The notes beneath the pieces were generated by a model. It ran no database searches and had not been told where the DNA came from. It saw only the letters and a list, made by a program, of their open reading frames with translations. DNA of 64,000 nt, from contig JAWKRG010000004.1 of NCBI GenBank assembly GCA_041389725.1, forward strand, positions 248,001 to 312,000, in the 5' to 3' direction. Both the position numbers and the translations under genes were made by a program. Source of the stretch: Polyangiaceae bacterium. GTDB lineage: Bacteria; Myxococcota_A; Polyangia; Polyangiales; Polyangiaceae. Positions 41,653 through 50,607 of this stretch are shown here, one piece after another (the stretch's first letter is position 1; every line of letters begins with the position of its first letter).

Positions 41653-41910
41653 GGGAAGCGAGTGTACTCGAGGTGGGGTTGTGGCCAGGAGCACAGGATC
41701 TCGACCACGAAACGCATGCAGCACCCCGGCAACACGTCTCGCAAATCCCGGCAAAGCGACCGATGAAAAGCGTGCGCATGTCGTCAACACCCACGACAGA
41801 ATCCGTCGCAAGCAGGCTGATCGGCGTCCCCTTTGTCGGGCTACTCCGGGGCTGCAAGCACGCCGCGCCGACGCACGATCATGAGTCAGACCCGTGCCTA
41901 GCGTCAAGGC

Positions 41911-42023
41911 TCGGCCTCATGGATCCAGCCCAGCTCGGCCAAGCGGATCCAGTGATCGCGAGTGCCAAGCCGAGCGCATAGAGGATGCGCGCGGTCAAGG
42001 CGGTGGATCGGCCAAGCGGATCC
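41911..42023 (+). repeat. IS21 left-end repeats
   Basis: Three copies of TCGGCCAAGCGGATCC (41911 degenerate, 41935, 42008) are probable transposase-binding sites at the left end. Confidence 0.85.
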
Positions 42024-42042
42024 AGTTTCCACTTGGTCGTGT

Positions 42043-42819
42043 TCATGTCGTTGCCTCCTGATTGTTGTTGCTCTTGCGTGCTCGCTTCGAGCGCGTTGGG
42101 TTGCGATAGGTTTCGCCGACGAGGCTCAGGACGTGAGCGTCGTGGAGGAGCCGGTCCATGGCCGCGCTGGCGAGCAGGGCGTCACCGAATAGCTCCGCGA
42201 GTTCTTCGGTGTCCCGATTCGAGGTGATGATGGTCGAGGTCTTCTGGTAGCGAAGTCGGACGAGCTCATAGAGGTCGATGGGCTCCGGGTCAGAAAGCTG
42301 GCGCAGACCAAGGTCGTCGATGATCAGCAAGTCGACGCCAGTGAGGCGTGCCATCTTCCGGTCGTAGCTGAGATCTGCACGAGCAGCGCGCAGCTGTCGG
42401 AGCAGGTCGTTCGACTCCACGTAGAGCACGGAGTGGCCGAGACGACAGGCTCGATGCCCCAGGGCCTGAGCGATGTGACTCTTGCCGACCCCGGTCTGGC
42501 CTAGGAGCAGCACGTTCTGCCGGCGGGCGACAAAGGTGCACGTGGCCAGGTCCAGTACCTTCGACTTCGGGATCTCCGGATTGAAGTGGAAGTCGAAGTC
42601 CTCGAGCGTCTTTTGGTGCTCAAAGTTTGCACGCCGCAACCGCTGGTCCAACTGCTTGGCTTCGCGCCGTTCGACCTCGTCCTTCAGCAGCCGGTAGAGA
42701 AACTCCTCGTAGGCCAGGTTGTCGTCAACGGATTCGCAGAGCCGTAGCTCGAGAGAGTGGAGCACTCCACTGAGCTTCAGCTTCTTCAGCAACGGTACCA
42801 GCTCGTCAATGACACCCAT
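42043..42819 (-). CDS. istB: IS21 helper ATPase IstB
   Basis: A 258-aa product with the AAA+ IstB plan: Walker A LLGQTGVGKSHIA (Lys113), VDLLIIDDLGLR Walker B, and the C-terminal LVGETYRNPTRSK. IstB binds ATP and stimulates IstA-mediated transposition and target selection. Its start overlaps the 3' end of istA by 14 nt, as is usual for the family. Confidence 0.95.
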   Translation of the reverse strand: MGVIDELVPLLKKLKLSGVLHSLELRLCESVDDNLAYEEFLYRLLKDEVERREAKQLDQRLRRANFEHQKTLEDFDFHFNPEIPKSKVLDLATCTFVARRQNVLLLGQTGVGKSHIAQALGHRACRLGHSVLYVESNDLLRQLRAARADLSYDRKMARLTGVDLLIIDDLGLRQLSDPEPIDLYELVRLRYQKTSTIITSNRDTEELAELFGDALLASAAMDRLLHDAHVLSLVGETYRNPTRSKRARKSNNNQEATT

Positions 42820-44404
42820 CGGTCCCCTCCTCGTCGATGCGCCACTGTTTCGAATCGCGTGCGAAGCGCGGTGGGTCCGCCCACGTTGTTCGCGAGGGGC
42901 GAGACGTCGGCAGCGGCTCGAGATCCAGAGCCTGGTTCAAGATGTTCTTGATGACCTGGTAGCTGTGAGTGCCATAGAAGCTCGCTCGTCGACACGCGCC
43001 TTGTGCCCGCTGGGCGGGAAACTTCTCCAGATGGGTAACGATGGCCTGCACTTGTCGGAGCTGCGACAGAGCGTCGTCGGCATCGAAGACGTCACGCACG
43101 AAGCGACCTACGTCGCCGCCAAGCCGATCGGCGCGCTCCTCCCAGTAGCTGCGACTGCGATGTCGGAGCTGGGCGCGTTCCGCGGGCAGGTGCGCCTCCT
43201 CTGTGCTTCGGAGGCCGCTTCCGCTGCGACGATGCGTCGCGATGCGCTCGTCATCAAAGTACACAGCGACCGTCGCGGGCGTGGCACGCACCCACACCTG
43301 GCGCCCAATATGGCGCCAGGGCACAGAGTACATGCGCCCGCTGAAGACGACGTGGCTGTCACGATGCACCGTCGCCTGCTTCCATTCGACCGGCTCGTAC
43401 GGTTTCGCAGGGAGCGCACGAAGAGCTGACTTCTCGACTGCCTCGAAGACCTCCAAAGGCCGCTTGCCAGTCGTGCCGTGAGTGCGCTGTCCTGCTACCT
43501 CGCTGACCCACATGGTGAGGAAGCGGTTGGTGTCGTCGATGGGCTCCCCATCCCGGCCCTTCAGCGCGTTGTTCTTCACGTACTTCACGCTCGACTCGAC
43601 CTTGCCCTTCTTGTTCGGGGCACGGGGAGGCGCTGGATCGATCTTGAAGCCGTAGTGACGCGCCAGCTCCCGGTAGCTGCGGTTCAGGGCGCTCTGCGGG
43701 TCATCCACACCATACGCCGCGCGGATCACAGCCGCCTTCAAGTTGTCGGGCACCATCGTTTGCGGAACACCACCAAAGTGACGAAACGCCTCTTCGTGCA
43801 GCGACAGCCACGTTGACGTCCGCTGGTCGAAGACGACCTTCGAGAATTGGTGCCGGCTGTACCCAAGCACCATCACGAAGACCCAGCTCTTCCTCAACTT
43901 CTGCGTCGCTGGGTCGATGCGGTAGCCGGCATAGCCAAAGTCGACTTGCGCAACATCGCCCGGCTCGGTCTCGACCGGAATGACGACGTCTTCCGCAACC
44001 GGACCGCGCTCCCGCTTGAGCGTGGCGACCAGTCGCTTGACCGCCGCCAGGCTGCCCGCAAACTCCGGCTCCTCGATCCGCAGACGATCATAGATCGCCG
44101 TAGGACCACATCCCCTGTCCTGAAGTTGTTCGACGACAGGCCGCCATCGCTCGACGCTCGACTCCTGCTGCGGCGGGAGCTTGGGCGGCGCATGCTCGAG
44201 CACCGCCGCCTTCAACTCTTCCCGCGAGGGGAGCTCTGCCAACTCGCCCCGCAGCAACCCCGCCTTCGATATCGCACTGCGGTAGCGCCGCTCGGTGTTC
44301 CGTCCCATCCTCAGCAGGCGCGCCACCTCACGAGCCTTGGTCCCGCTCCGGTGCAGTCGCACCAGCTCCTGAAGCCTGTGCATGTCTGTCCTATTCGCTG
44401 CCAT
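42806..44404 (-). CDS. istA: IS21 transposase IstA
   Basis: About 532 aa from ATG 44404 (MAANRTDMHRLQELVRLHRSG). The frame is open to 44482 but the family starts near MHRLQELVRLHR. It has an N-terminal helix-turn-helix with REVARLLRMGRNT-like residues, a DDE-type catalytic core (AQVDFGYAGY, MVPDNLKAAV, KKGKVESSVKYVKNN) and a C-terminal Mu-transposase-like beta domain (RMYSVPWRHIGRQVWVRATP). The catalytic Asp, Asp and Glu are present, so the element looks intact. Confidence 0.92.
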   Translation of the reverse strand: MAANRTDMHRLQELVRLHRSGTKAREVARLLRMGRNTERRYRSAISKAGLLRGELAELPSREELKAAVLEHAPPKLPPQQESSVERWRPVVEQLQDRGCGPTAIYDRLRIEEPEFAGSLAAVKRLVATLKRERGPVAEDVVIPVETEPGDVAQVDFGYAGYRIDPATQKLRKSWVFVMVLGYSRHQFSKVVFDQRTSTWLSLHEEAFRHFGGVPQTMVPDNLKAAVIRAAYGVDDPQSALNRSYRELARHYGFKIDPAPPRAPNKKGKVESSVKYVKNNALKGRDGEPIDDTNRFLTMWVSEVAGQRTHGTTGKRPLEVFEAVEKSALRALPAKPYEPVEWKQATVHRDSHVVFSGRMYSVPWRHIGRQVWVRATPATVAVYFDDERIATHRRSGSGLRSTEEAHLPAERAQLRHRSRSYWEERADRLGGDVGRFVRDVFDADDALSQLRQVQAIVTHLEKFPAQRAQGACRRASFYGTHSYQVIKNILNQALDLEPLPTSRPSRTTWADPPRFARDSKQWRIDEEGTDGCH

Positions 44405-44460
44405 GGCGCCGAGGTCAGCTAGACCCAGAACGCTTGTCCAGTATTCTGCCCCCACTTCGT

Positions 44461-44557
44461 GGATCCGCTTGGCCGATCCCAAATGGATCCGCTTGGCCGA
44501 TCTCAGGTGGATCCGTTTGGCCGATCCGACCGTGCTCTCATAGGCCGATCCGCGACA
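44461..44557 (-). repeat. IS21 right-end repeats
   Basis: GGATCCGCTTGGCCGA at 44461 and 44485, and GGATCCGTTTGGCCGA at 44509 (24-bp period), then an outer related sequence ending at 44557. Confidence 0.85.
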
Positions 44558-44867
44558 TGCCTAGGCGACGTTGAAGGGGTGCCTCTGGCAACGCAGACGC
44601 CTCCCGCGGAACCCGCACATCGGCGCACCAACCGACTGAACGACCGGTTGGGCAGATTCTGCTCAACCTGGGACGCCCGCGCTGCTGGACGCTCACTCAG
44701 TACGGACGAGTTCTGGGATCCGCTACCCGCCGGCGCTTCTCGGCTCTGCCTTCCGAGCGCCCGCGCGACAGGATGCGACTCTGATAGAGTGACGAAGGCA
44801 ACGCCGCTTCGCGGCCCAACAACCGAAGGGCGGGCGCCCCGCAGCAGCGCGAACCGAGGAACTCTCC
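44558..44867. other. Gene-free region right of IS21
   Basis: 310 bases with no supported coding frame. A promoter for the plus-strand pair starting at 44868 is expected here, but no clear -35/-10 was identified. Confidence 0.4.
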
Positions 44868-45503
44868 ATGCCAGAAACGTACTCTGAGAAGCTTGAGTGC
44901 CGCCATTGTCGCAACATCGCTCCGATGCGTGTGGCCGGAACCGTTGCTGACACAAAGGAGGACGAACAGCAGGATTCCCCACCTGTAGCGTACGGCACGC
45001 TCTACGAACTGCTCTCGTGCCCGAAGTGCGAGCAAATCACCATGCGTTCCGGATTCTGGCACGACGGGATGGAACCAGAGGAGTGGTCCACGACAATCAT
45101 CTATCCCTCGGAGCGGCCGAGAATCCAGGGGCTCCCGCCGGATGTTGAACGCGAGTTCCGCGCCGCAGAGCAGGTTGCGCCGATCTCAGCCAATGCATAC
45201 GCCGTTCTACTCGGTCGGGTCCTGGACGCGGTGTGCGACGACCGCAATGCGTCAGGCAAGAGCCTCCACGAACGCCTGACAGACCTGGCGACCCGGCAGG
45301 AAATCCCAGGGAACCTCGTGGGAATGGCCCACAATCTGCGACAGCTTCGCAACGTGGGTGCCCACGCAAACCTTGGCGACCTCACGACCCAAGAGGTTCC
45401 GGTTCTCGAGGCACTTTGTCGCGCTGTGCTCGAGTACGTCTACGCCGCCCCAAAGCTCGTCGAGCGCGTCGAAAGGCTGGTCGCGAAGTTGAAGGGGACC
45501 TGA
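44868..45503 (+). CDS. DUF4145-type zinc-ribbon protein
   Basis: A 211-aa product from ATG 44868, preceded by GAGG at about 8 nt. Two CxxC pairs (Cys11/Cys14, Cys51/Cys54) form a zinc ribbon, followed by the all-helical DUF4145 domain (VAPISANAYAVLLGRVLDAVCDD, LRQLRNVGAHANLGDLTTQEV). The family is small, cytoplasmic and frequently found in defence islands and next to restriction genes; its function is unknown. The following gene starts 19 bases after its stop, so the two are probably one operon. Confidence 0.85.
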   Translation: MPETYSEKLECRHCRNIAPMRVAGTVADTKEDEQQDSPPVAYGTLYELLSCPKCEQITMRSGFWHDGMEPEEWSTTIIYPSERPRIQGLPPDVEREFRAAEQVAPISANAYAVLLGRVLDAVCDDRNASGKSLHERLTDLATRQEIPGNLVGMAHNLRQLRNVGAHANLGDLTTQEVPVLEALCRAVLEYVYAAPKLVERVERLVAKLKGT

Positions 45504-45522
45504 TGGTCTGAGGGGGAACCAA

Positions 45523-47097
45523 ATGAAAAAGCAGACGCAAGTTCGCGCGCTAACCATTTTCCTAGCCAAGGCGGGTGTCCGCCGCGATTCTGTCGTCGAC
45601 GTTTCTGACCGATCCGCCATCCATACCAGGGTGAAGCTCGGGAGCAGTGTGATTGGGGACTTGTATACGTACGCCACTGTGCGCCGTCATCCCAGTTGGG
45701 TGCAGTTGTTCTCAAACACCGTCGATCCCGAGAAGCTCGGACTGTGGACGAGCAGCGCCTCCGCGGTGTTGCTTGTTCAGCGTAAGAAGAGGATTTTTGC
45801 GCTGACATTCGGCTACGGACGGCACGCGATCCGCACGGAAGCGGTGGAAGGCACTTTCGGACTGCGAGTTACCCTCAACGTGGTCGATGAGGCCTCAATC
45901 CGTTCAATCGACCGCAAGACGTTCGAGGGCGTCACCACACATGTGCGTGAGCAGGCGAGCAAGGTGACTAGTATTTCGTCCTTCGGGTTAAACGCCGAGC
46001 GAGATCTTTTGCGTGCGGTCGTCGGCACACCGAGCGAGACCAGATATGGGCAACGACTGTCTGGAATGGACGCTTTGTCCGCGGCTGCCCGCGTGGACTT
46101 GCACGAGCTTCCGGCGCTGCTCGACCAGTACTTGGCCGCAGCGTCTGATACTACGTACCGGAAGAAGTATGCTTGGATCGACAATATCCAGGAGGTGCGG
46201 GATCCTAGGGTGATCGAGGGGCTTCAAAACCAGCTCGTGGCGGACGTGGCCGCCCGAAGATTAGCAAGAAAGTGGCTCGCGGTGCCTGACCTTCTCGACT
46301 GGGAAGACATTGAAGGCTTCCGCTACGGCCGCGGTGACCGTTCTGCCCTCCATCAAGACTTACACTTCTCGACATACCTGAAGAGTATTCGAAAGCGCAG
46401 CGCGCTCACATGGGCTCGGATGAGCGCGCATCGCGTGCGCTGCTTCTCAGCCGTGACCTCGCAAGCAGCTCACGAGTGGCCACTGACATACTGCATCTAC
46501 GCCGAGATCGATCATGCCGGTGGCTCCTATCTTCTCAATGGCGGGTCGTGGTTTCAGCTGGATACCGGGTTTGTAAAGCGCCTGGATAAAGACCTAGCAT
46601 CCATCCCTTCGTCATCCTTGCCGCTGCTGGAGTACAGGGATGGTGAGGACGAGGCAGACTACAACAAGCGCCTGGCTGCATCGCTGGGGAAGGCTTGCCT
46701 GATGGACGCGAAGCAAATCCCATTCGGAGGAGGTCACAGCAGCGTTGAATACTGCGACGTACTGCGCTCGGACAATGTTCTCTACCACGTTAAGCGGTAC
46801 CGCGGTTCAAGCGTCCTGAGTCACCTTTTTGCTCAGGGAGTGGTGTCTGGGTTGGCGTTTGCGTCCGATGCGCAGTTTCGTAAGGCACTCAACAAGAAGC
46901 TTCCGCCCTCGTTCCGCCTAAAGAACACCGCGCGCAGACCCCGAATCAGTTCCTATGAAATCGCCTACGTGGTCGCGAGCAAGTCTGCGTCGAGACTGAT
47001 CCTGCCCTTCTTTAGCCGGGTCACCTTGCGTGGCGCGCGCCAGCAGCTCGAAGCACTCGGCTACCGAGTCACCCTAACCAAGGTCCCGATTCGCTGA
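45523..47097 (+). CDS. TIGR04141/DUF6119-like sporadically distributed protein
   Basis: A 524-aa soluble product. The segment LYHVKRYRGSSVLSHLFAQG and the following helix match the conserved core of the TIGR04141 family (DUF6119), proteins with patchy distribution found in mobile and defence loci. N-terminal and central regions contain paired alpha/beta segments without catalytic motifs I can name. The base composition is visibly less GC-rich than the lipoprotein half of the window. It forms a probable two-gene unit with the DUF4145-type gene and is convergent with the BREX operon, with a gap of only 30 bp. Confidence 0.75.
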   Translation: MKKQTQVRALTIFLAKAGVRRDSVVDVSDRSAIHTRVKLGSSVIGDLYTYATVRRHPSWVQLFSNTVDPEKLGLWTSSASAVLLVQRKKRIFALTFGYGRHAIRTEAVEGTFGLRVTLNVVDEASIRSIDRKTFEGVTTHVREQASKVTSISSFGLNAERDLLRAVVGTPSETRYGQRLSGMDALSAAARVDLHELPALLDQYLAAASDTTYRKKYAWIDNIQEVRDPRVIEGLQNQLVADVAARRLARKWLAVPDLLDWEDIEGFRYGRGDRSALHQDLHFSTYLKSIRKRSALTWARMSAHRVRCFSAVTSQAAHEWPLTYCIYAEIDHAGGSYLLNGGSWFQLDTGFVKRLDKDLASIPSSSLPLLEYRDGEDEADYNKRLAASLGKACLMDAKQIPFGGGHSSVEYCDVLRSDNVLYHVKRYRGSSVLSHLFAQGVVSGLAFASDAQFRKALNKKLPPSFRLKNTARRPRISSYEIAYVVASKSASRLILPFFSRVTLRGARQQLEALGYRVTLTKVPIR

Positions 47098-47127
47098 GCA
47101 AGTGGGACCGCCGTGGGGTGGAATCCA

Positions 47128-48495
47128 CTACTCGGAACCGGCGTACGCCTCCGCCGCAGCGCGGGACACGTGAATTCCGCGCCCCCTGTCTCGGAACTGG
47201 ACGCACAGCTCGGACAGGCAATCAGCGAAGGCGCGCGGCAAGCCCCGTGGCTGGTTCGTCCCGGTGTGCCACGAGCTGTCCGCAACCGGGAGCCGCTCCG
47301 CGAGAGCGACACCATGATTCCAATCATCGACGATCCACCTTTTCACGTCGCCAACCACCAGCTGTCGTTCCGACACATCGCGCAACTCTGCGCCTAGCAC
47401 GCCTTTCATCCCGTCACCGGTGCCGGACCCAACGACGCTCTTCTGGTGGCAGGCGTTCACAAGCCGTTGCGTCACATTCATTCCGAACTTGAGGGTATGC
47501 CGCAGGGTGTCGAACGAGATTCTTTGTGACTCCGCCTCAGCCGAACGAATTGTCAGCTGGACCTGGCCGGCTGTGCTCAGCGCGAAACGGCAGGAAAACT
47601 TTCCCTTCTTCAGCGCCGCCGAGGGGGTGTCCACGGAGCACCACCCATCCAAGAGGCGCAAGGCGAAAGGTTGTTCATCGAGGTCGCTGTCGAGTTCGCC
47701 AACAAATGCAAACTCGGTATTCCGGAGGAGTCCAAACAACGTTTGCTCCATGACGTGCAACGGCAGTTGCATATCCTGAGTCGGAGTGAACCGGACGACG
47801 AGACGCCAGGCGTTGTCCGCCGAAGGAAGCGGGCTCGAAGGGTGGTCAGAATCAAGGGCGGACATGAGTTCTCCATTTCCGTAAGTGCCCAGAAGTGCGG
47901 CGCGGTCAAAATGCGCGAGGAGCATTGCGAGCTGTCTGCGGTCACGTATGCGCAGCAAGTCTGCGCGTGCCAAAAGCCGCTTCGTACTCCGCTCGTACAG
48001 CCGCAGTTCCCGAAAGTTGCTCACTAGTGTCCAGCGGCACTCGGCAGTGTTGGGGGACGCCGCCAGTGCTTGTTTGACCGGAGTCCGCTTGTTCTTTCGA
48101 CCAGTTTGCGGCGCATCCAGGTCTACGTTCGCACCCTTGAGCTCGGCACTTGCGACTACGGGACCGCTGCTGTCGGCAGCGAAGAGTCCGAGCGAAAAGT
48201 CGTCGTACCGCCCTGCGACATAGTTCTTGGGACGCAGATGGTACGGAACCCCGCCATGCGAAAGCAGTGTCCGGTAGTCGAACACTTTGGCGAAGAGCTG
48301 TTCATTGAACGACTGCTCCACGCGCGTCTCTACCTCTTTGGGCAGATTGCAGTCGATGTACTGCCTGGCCAGGCGCCGCAAAATGCCGAGCTTCTCGTCG
48401 CCGTCCTCGCCCATGCGCGCAAGCCGCAGCGCCGCGATTCGCGCGACTGCTGTCGGGTCCACGTAGCTCTGAATTGGCGGCCCGCCCTCGCTCAT
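47128..48495 (-). CDS. Predicted PD-(D/E)XK nuclease, last gene of the BREX-2 operon
   Basis: A 455-aa product from ATG 48495 (an upstream GTG at 48498 is possible). The N-terminal half has the nuclease core seen at the start of type IIG/ISP restriction enzymes: YDDFSLGLF with Asp98/Asp99, ASAELKGANVDLD with Glu118-x-Lys120, TPVKQALAAS, and WTLVSNFRELRLYER. Unlike those enzymes it has no methyltransferase domain. The C-terminal half (LVVRFTPTQDMQLPLHVMEQTL...) is not recognised. It starts 6 bases after the brxHI stop, so it belongs to the BREX transcript, and it is not part of the canonical six-gene BREX-2 set. Confidence 0.75.
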   Translation of the reverse strand: MSEGGPPIQSYVDPTAVARIAALRLARMGEDGDEKLGILRRLARQYIDCNLPKEVETRVEQSFNEQLFAKVFDYRTLLSHGGVPYHLRPKNYVAGRYDDFSLGLFAADSSGPVVASAELKGANVDLDAPQTGRKNKRTPVKQALAASPNTAECRWTLVSNFRELRLYERSTKRLLARADLLRIRDRRQLAMLLAHFDRAALLGTYGNGELMSALDSDHPSSPLPSADNAWRLVVRFTPTQDMQLPLHVMEQTLFGLLRNTEFAFVGELDSDLDEQPFALRLLDGWCSVDTPSAALKKGKFSCRFALSTAGQVQLTIRSAEAESQRISFDTLRHTLKFGMNVTQRLVNACHQKSVVGSGTGDGMKGVLGAELRDVSERQLVVGDVKRWIVDDWNHGVALAERLPVADSSWHTGTNQPRGLPRAFADCLSELCVQFRDRGRGIHVSRAAAEAYAGSE

Positions 48496-48501
48496 CACCG
48501 T

Positions 48502-50607
48502 TCAATCCGCCGTCCCCACAACCCGCTTCGCCCCCGCCAAATCCACCGCCTTCTCCACGACAAGATCCAAGTAATACGCCTCCGGCAAACATACCTGGAA
48601 CTTCGACAACCTGCTGCGCGCGGCGCCCTCCGCAAACTGACGCGCATCGCCCGCAGTGGGTCGGCCTTCAGCGCCCCATGTACGCAATAGCTCCCGCACT
48701 GCGGCACCACTCCGCGCGGCGTCGCCTTCGAGTTTGATGCTCGTGTTGGATGCGATCACCTTTTCGCCAAGTTCTTTCTCGAGCATGCGGCCCAGCAGCG
48801 TATTGGCGCCGCCGCCGGCGAAGGTCCACCAGGTGATACGGTCGTGGGTATCGACCATGGGGGCTGGGCCATCGCTCAGGAACGTGTAGTCGGCGCGCAG
48901 GCTCGTCATCACTTCTTGGGCGCGGCGGGACCAGGCGGGGTCGACGCTGGTTTCGGTGAGCACGGCGCGCATGGCTTGGCAGAGTTCGTAGCTGAGGTGG
49001 CGCGGTTCGCCGACCCAGCGGGGGGTGCGGCCTTTGGGGGCGGGGCGGACGGTGCAGACCGCGCGCCGCCAGTCGATGTGCAAGATCTCCCACGCTTTGC
49101 CCGCGAGCTTGAAGCTGCCGGGCTTGTCGTCGGAGTCGATGGATTGGAGGAACTGAGCCTCGACGACGCCGATTTCTTCGTGGGAGGCGCGGACCGTGAC
49201 CAGCCGTGGAACTTCGAACACGGCGTAGAGTTCGCGGAAGTGCGCGCGGCCGAATTGCTTTTCGCCTTCGGGGCCGAGCCAGAGCTTGCCGCCTTGATCG
49301 GAAAGGATTTCCTTCTCGAGCATGTGGTCGATGATTGCTGTGCGGTCCTCGGCGGTGAGATCTGCGAAGGGCGTGGCCTTGCCGAGCCAGTAGTCGACGT
49401 CCTGGCGCAACACGCCGTCCACCTGGATCCCAAGCGTCATCACTTGGTGCGCAAAGATGTGTGACGCGCGACGACTCGGACGCACTGGCTCCACGTAGCC
49501 CTCGCGGAACAGCCGCAGGATGGCCGCGGCTGCCAACACTTTCATCTCGTCCGTCACCAGAAACGTGCAGTTCGGGGTGGTCTCCGCGCGCCTGCCGGTG
49601 CGGCCCATGCGCTGGAGGAAGCTGGCGACGCTGGGCGGTGCATCGATCTGAAGCACGTGATCTAGATCGCCCACGTCGATCCCGAGCTCCATGGCACTCG
49701 TGGCCACGATGACGCAGTCGCGGCCCTCGGCGAACGCGCTCTCTGCTTCCCGCCGCGCGGTGATGGAAAGCGAACCGTGAGCGACGAAGGTCATCGTGTC
49801 GCTCTCGTTCAGCAGATTGCCGATCTTTTCGGCTTTTCCGCGGGAGTCCACGAAGACGAGACGCTTCTTGCCGGGGTGCAGCCGCTGGATCACATCCGCG
49901 GCGTTTTCCATGGCGCCCACGTAGTCCAGCGCGAGCGCGGCTTCCTTGCGCGCGCCGCCGGGATCGACCACCACGCCCTCGCGCTCCGAGCTGCCGCGCA
50001 GCCAAGCGAGGATCTCTTCCGGATTGCCGACGGTCGCAGACAGTCCCAAACGCTGGACGTCTCTTTTGCAGAAGCGCATCAACCGCTCCAGCACCGAGGC
50101 GAGATGCGCGCCGCGGTCGTCGTCGGCAAACGCATGGACTTCGTCGATGATGATGGCCTGCAGCCCTTCGAACAGAGCGTGTGCGGGAACCCAGGAACTC
50201 ATCAGCATCGACTCGAGGGACTCCGGCGTGATGAGCAGGGCGTCCGTTGGATCCGCGATGAAGCGCTTGCGCTCCCCCTGCCCCACGTCGCCGTGCCACT
50301 TGAAGGCGCGGCGCCCAACCATGCCGGCGAGCCTCTGCACGCGGTCTTCTTGGTTGTTCAGAAGGGCGCGAATGGGTGACAGATAGAGGACGGACACCGG
50401 CTTCCAGTCCTGGGCGTCCATCTGCGACAAGAGCGGGAAAAACGCTGCTTCGGTCTTGCCACCCGCGGTCGGCGCGAGCACGACGGCGTTCTTGCCGTCC
50501 AGAACCGCTTCGATGGTTTGGTCTTGCACCGGGCGCAGTTCGCGCCAGCCCAGGGTGTTGGCGATTTGATACGCGAGCGCACCGGAGAGCCGGTCGAACG
50601 CTGCCAT
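48502..50607 (-). CDS. brxHI: BREX type 2 helicase BrxHI
   Basis: A 701-aa superfamily 2 (Lhr-like) helicase: motif I APTAGGKT with Lys51, DEVH with Asp155, SATVGNPEEIL motif III region, and QRMGRTGRRAE motif VI. Length and position immediately after brxD match BrxHI of BREX type 2/6 systems. The ATG overlaps the brxD stop (ATGA). It is required with the Pgl proteins for phage exclusion in characterised BREX systems; its exact mechanism is unresolved. Confidence 0.88.
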   Translation of the reverse strand: MAAFDRLSGALAYQIANTLGWRELRPVQDQTIEAVLDGKNAVVLAPTAGGKTEAAFFPLLSQMDAQDWKPVSVLYLSPIRALLNNQEDRVQRLAGMVGRRAFKWHGDVGQGERKRFIADPTDALLITPESLESMLMSSWVPAHALFEGLQAIIIDEVHAFADDDRGAHLASVLERLMRFCKRDVQRLGLSATVGNPEEILAWLRGSSEREGVVVDPGGARKEAALALDYVGAMENAADVIQRLHPGKKRLVFVDSRGKAEKIGNLLNESDTMTFVAHGSLSITARREAESAFAEGRDCVIVATSAMELGIDVGDLDHVLQIDAPPSVASFLQRMGRTGRRAETTPNCTFLVTDEMKVLAAAAILRLFREGYVEPVRPSRRASHIFAHQVMTLGIQVDGVLRQDVDYWLGKATPFADLTAEDRTAIIDHMLEKEILSDQGGKLWLGPEGEKQFGRAHFRELYAVFEVPRLVTVRASHEEIGVVEAQFLQSIDSDDKPGSFKLAGKAWEILHIDWRRAVCTVRPAPKGRTPRWVGEPRHLSYELCQAMRAVLTETSVDPAWSRRAQEVMTSLRADYTFLSDGPAPMVDTHDRITWWTFAGGGANTLLGRMLEKELGEKVIASNTSIKLEGDAARSGAAVRELLRTWGAEGRPTAGDARQFAEGAARSRLSKFQVCLPEAYYLDLVVEKAVDLAGAKRVVGTAD

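Larger units (their letters stand above)
41911..44557 (-). mobile_element. IS21-family insertion sequence with multiple terminal repeats
   Basis: Contains istA and istB on the minus strand. TCGGCCAAGCGGATCC occurs at 41935-41950 and 42008-42023 with a degenerate copy at 41911-41926. Its inverse GGATCCGCTTGGCCGA occurs at 44461-44476 and 44485-44500, with a one-mismatch copy at 44509-44524. The outer copies at each end are spaced 24 bp. Outermost, TGTCGCGGATCGGCC (minus strand, ending at 44557) may be the right terminus; the left terminus and target duplication could not be fixed. Multiple transposase-binding repeats are typical of IS21. Confidence 0.85.

Noticed and set aside
41653..41907. 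N-terminal 85-codon extension of the HIT-helicase
   Set aside because: The residues are basic and not family-like, and the HIT domain starts cleanly at the GTG 41652 (ACPFC).
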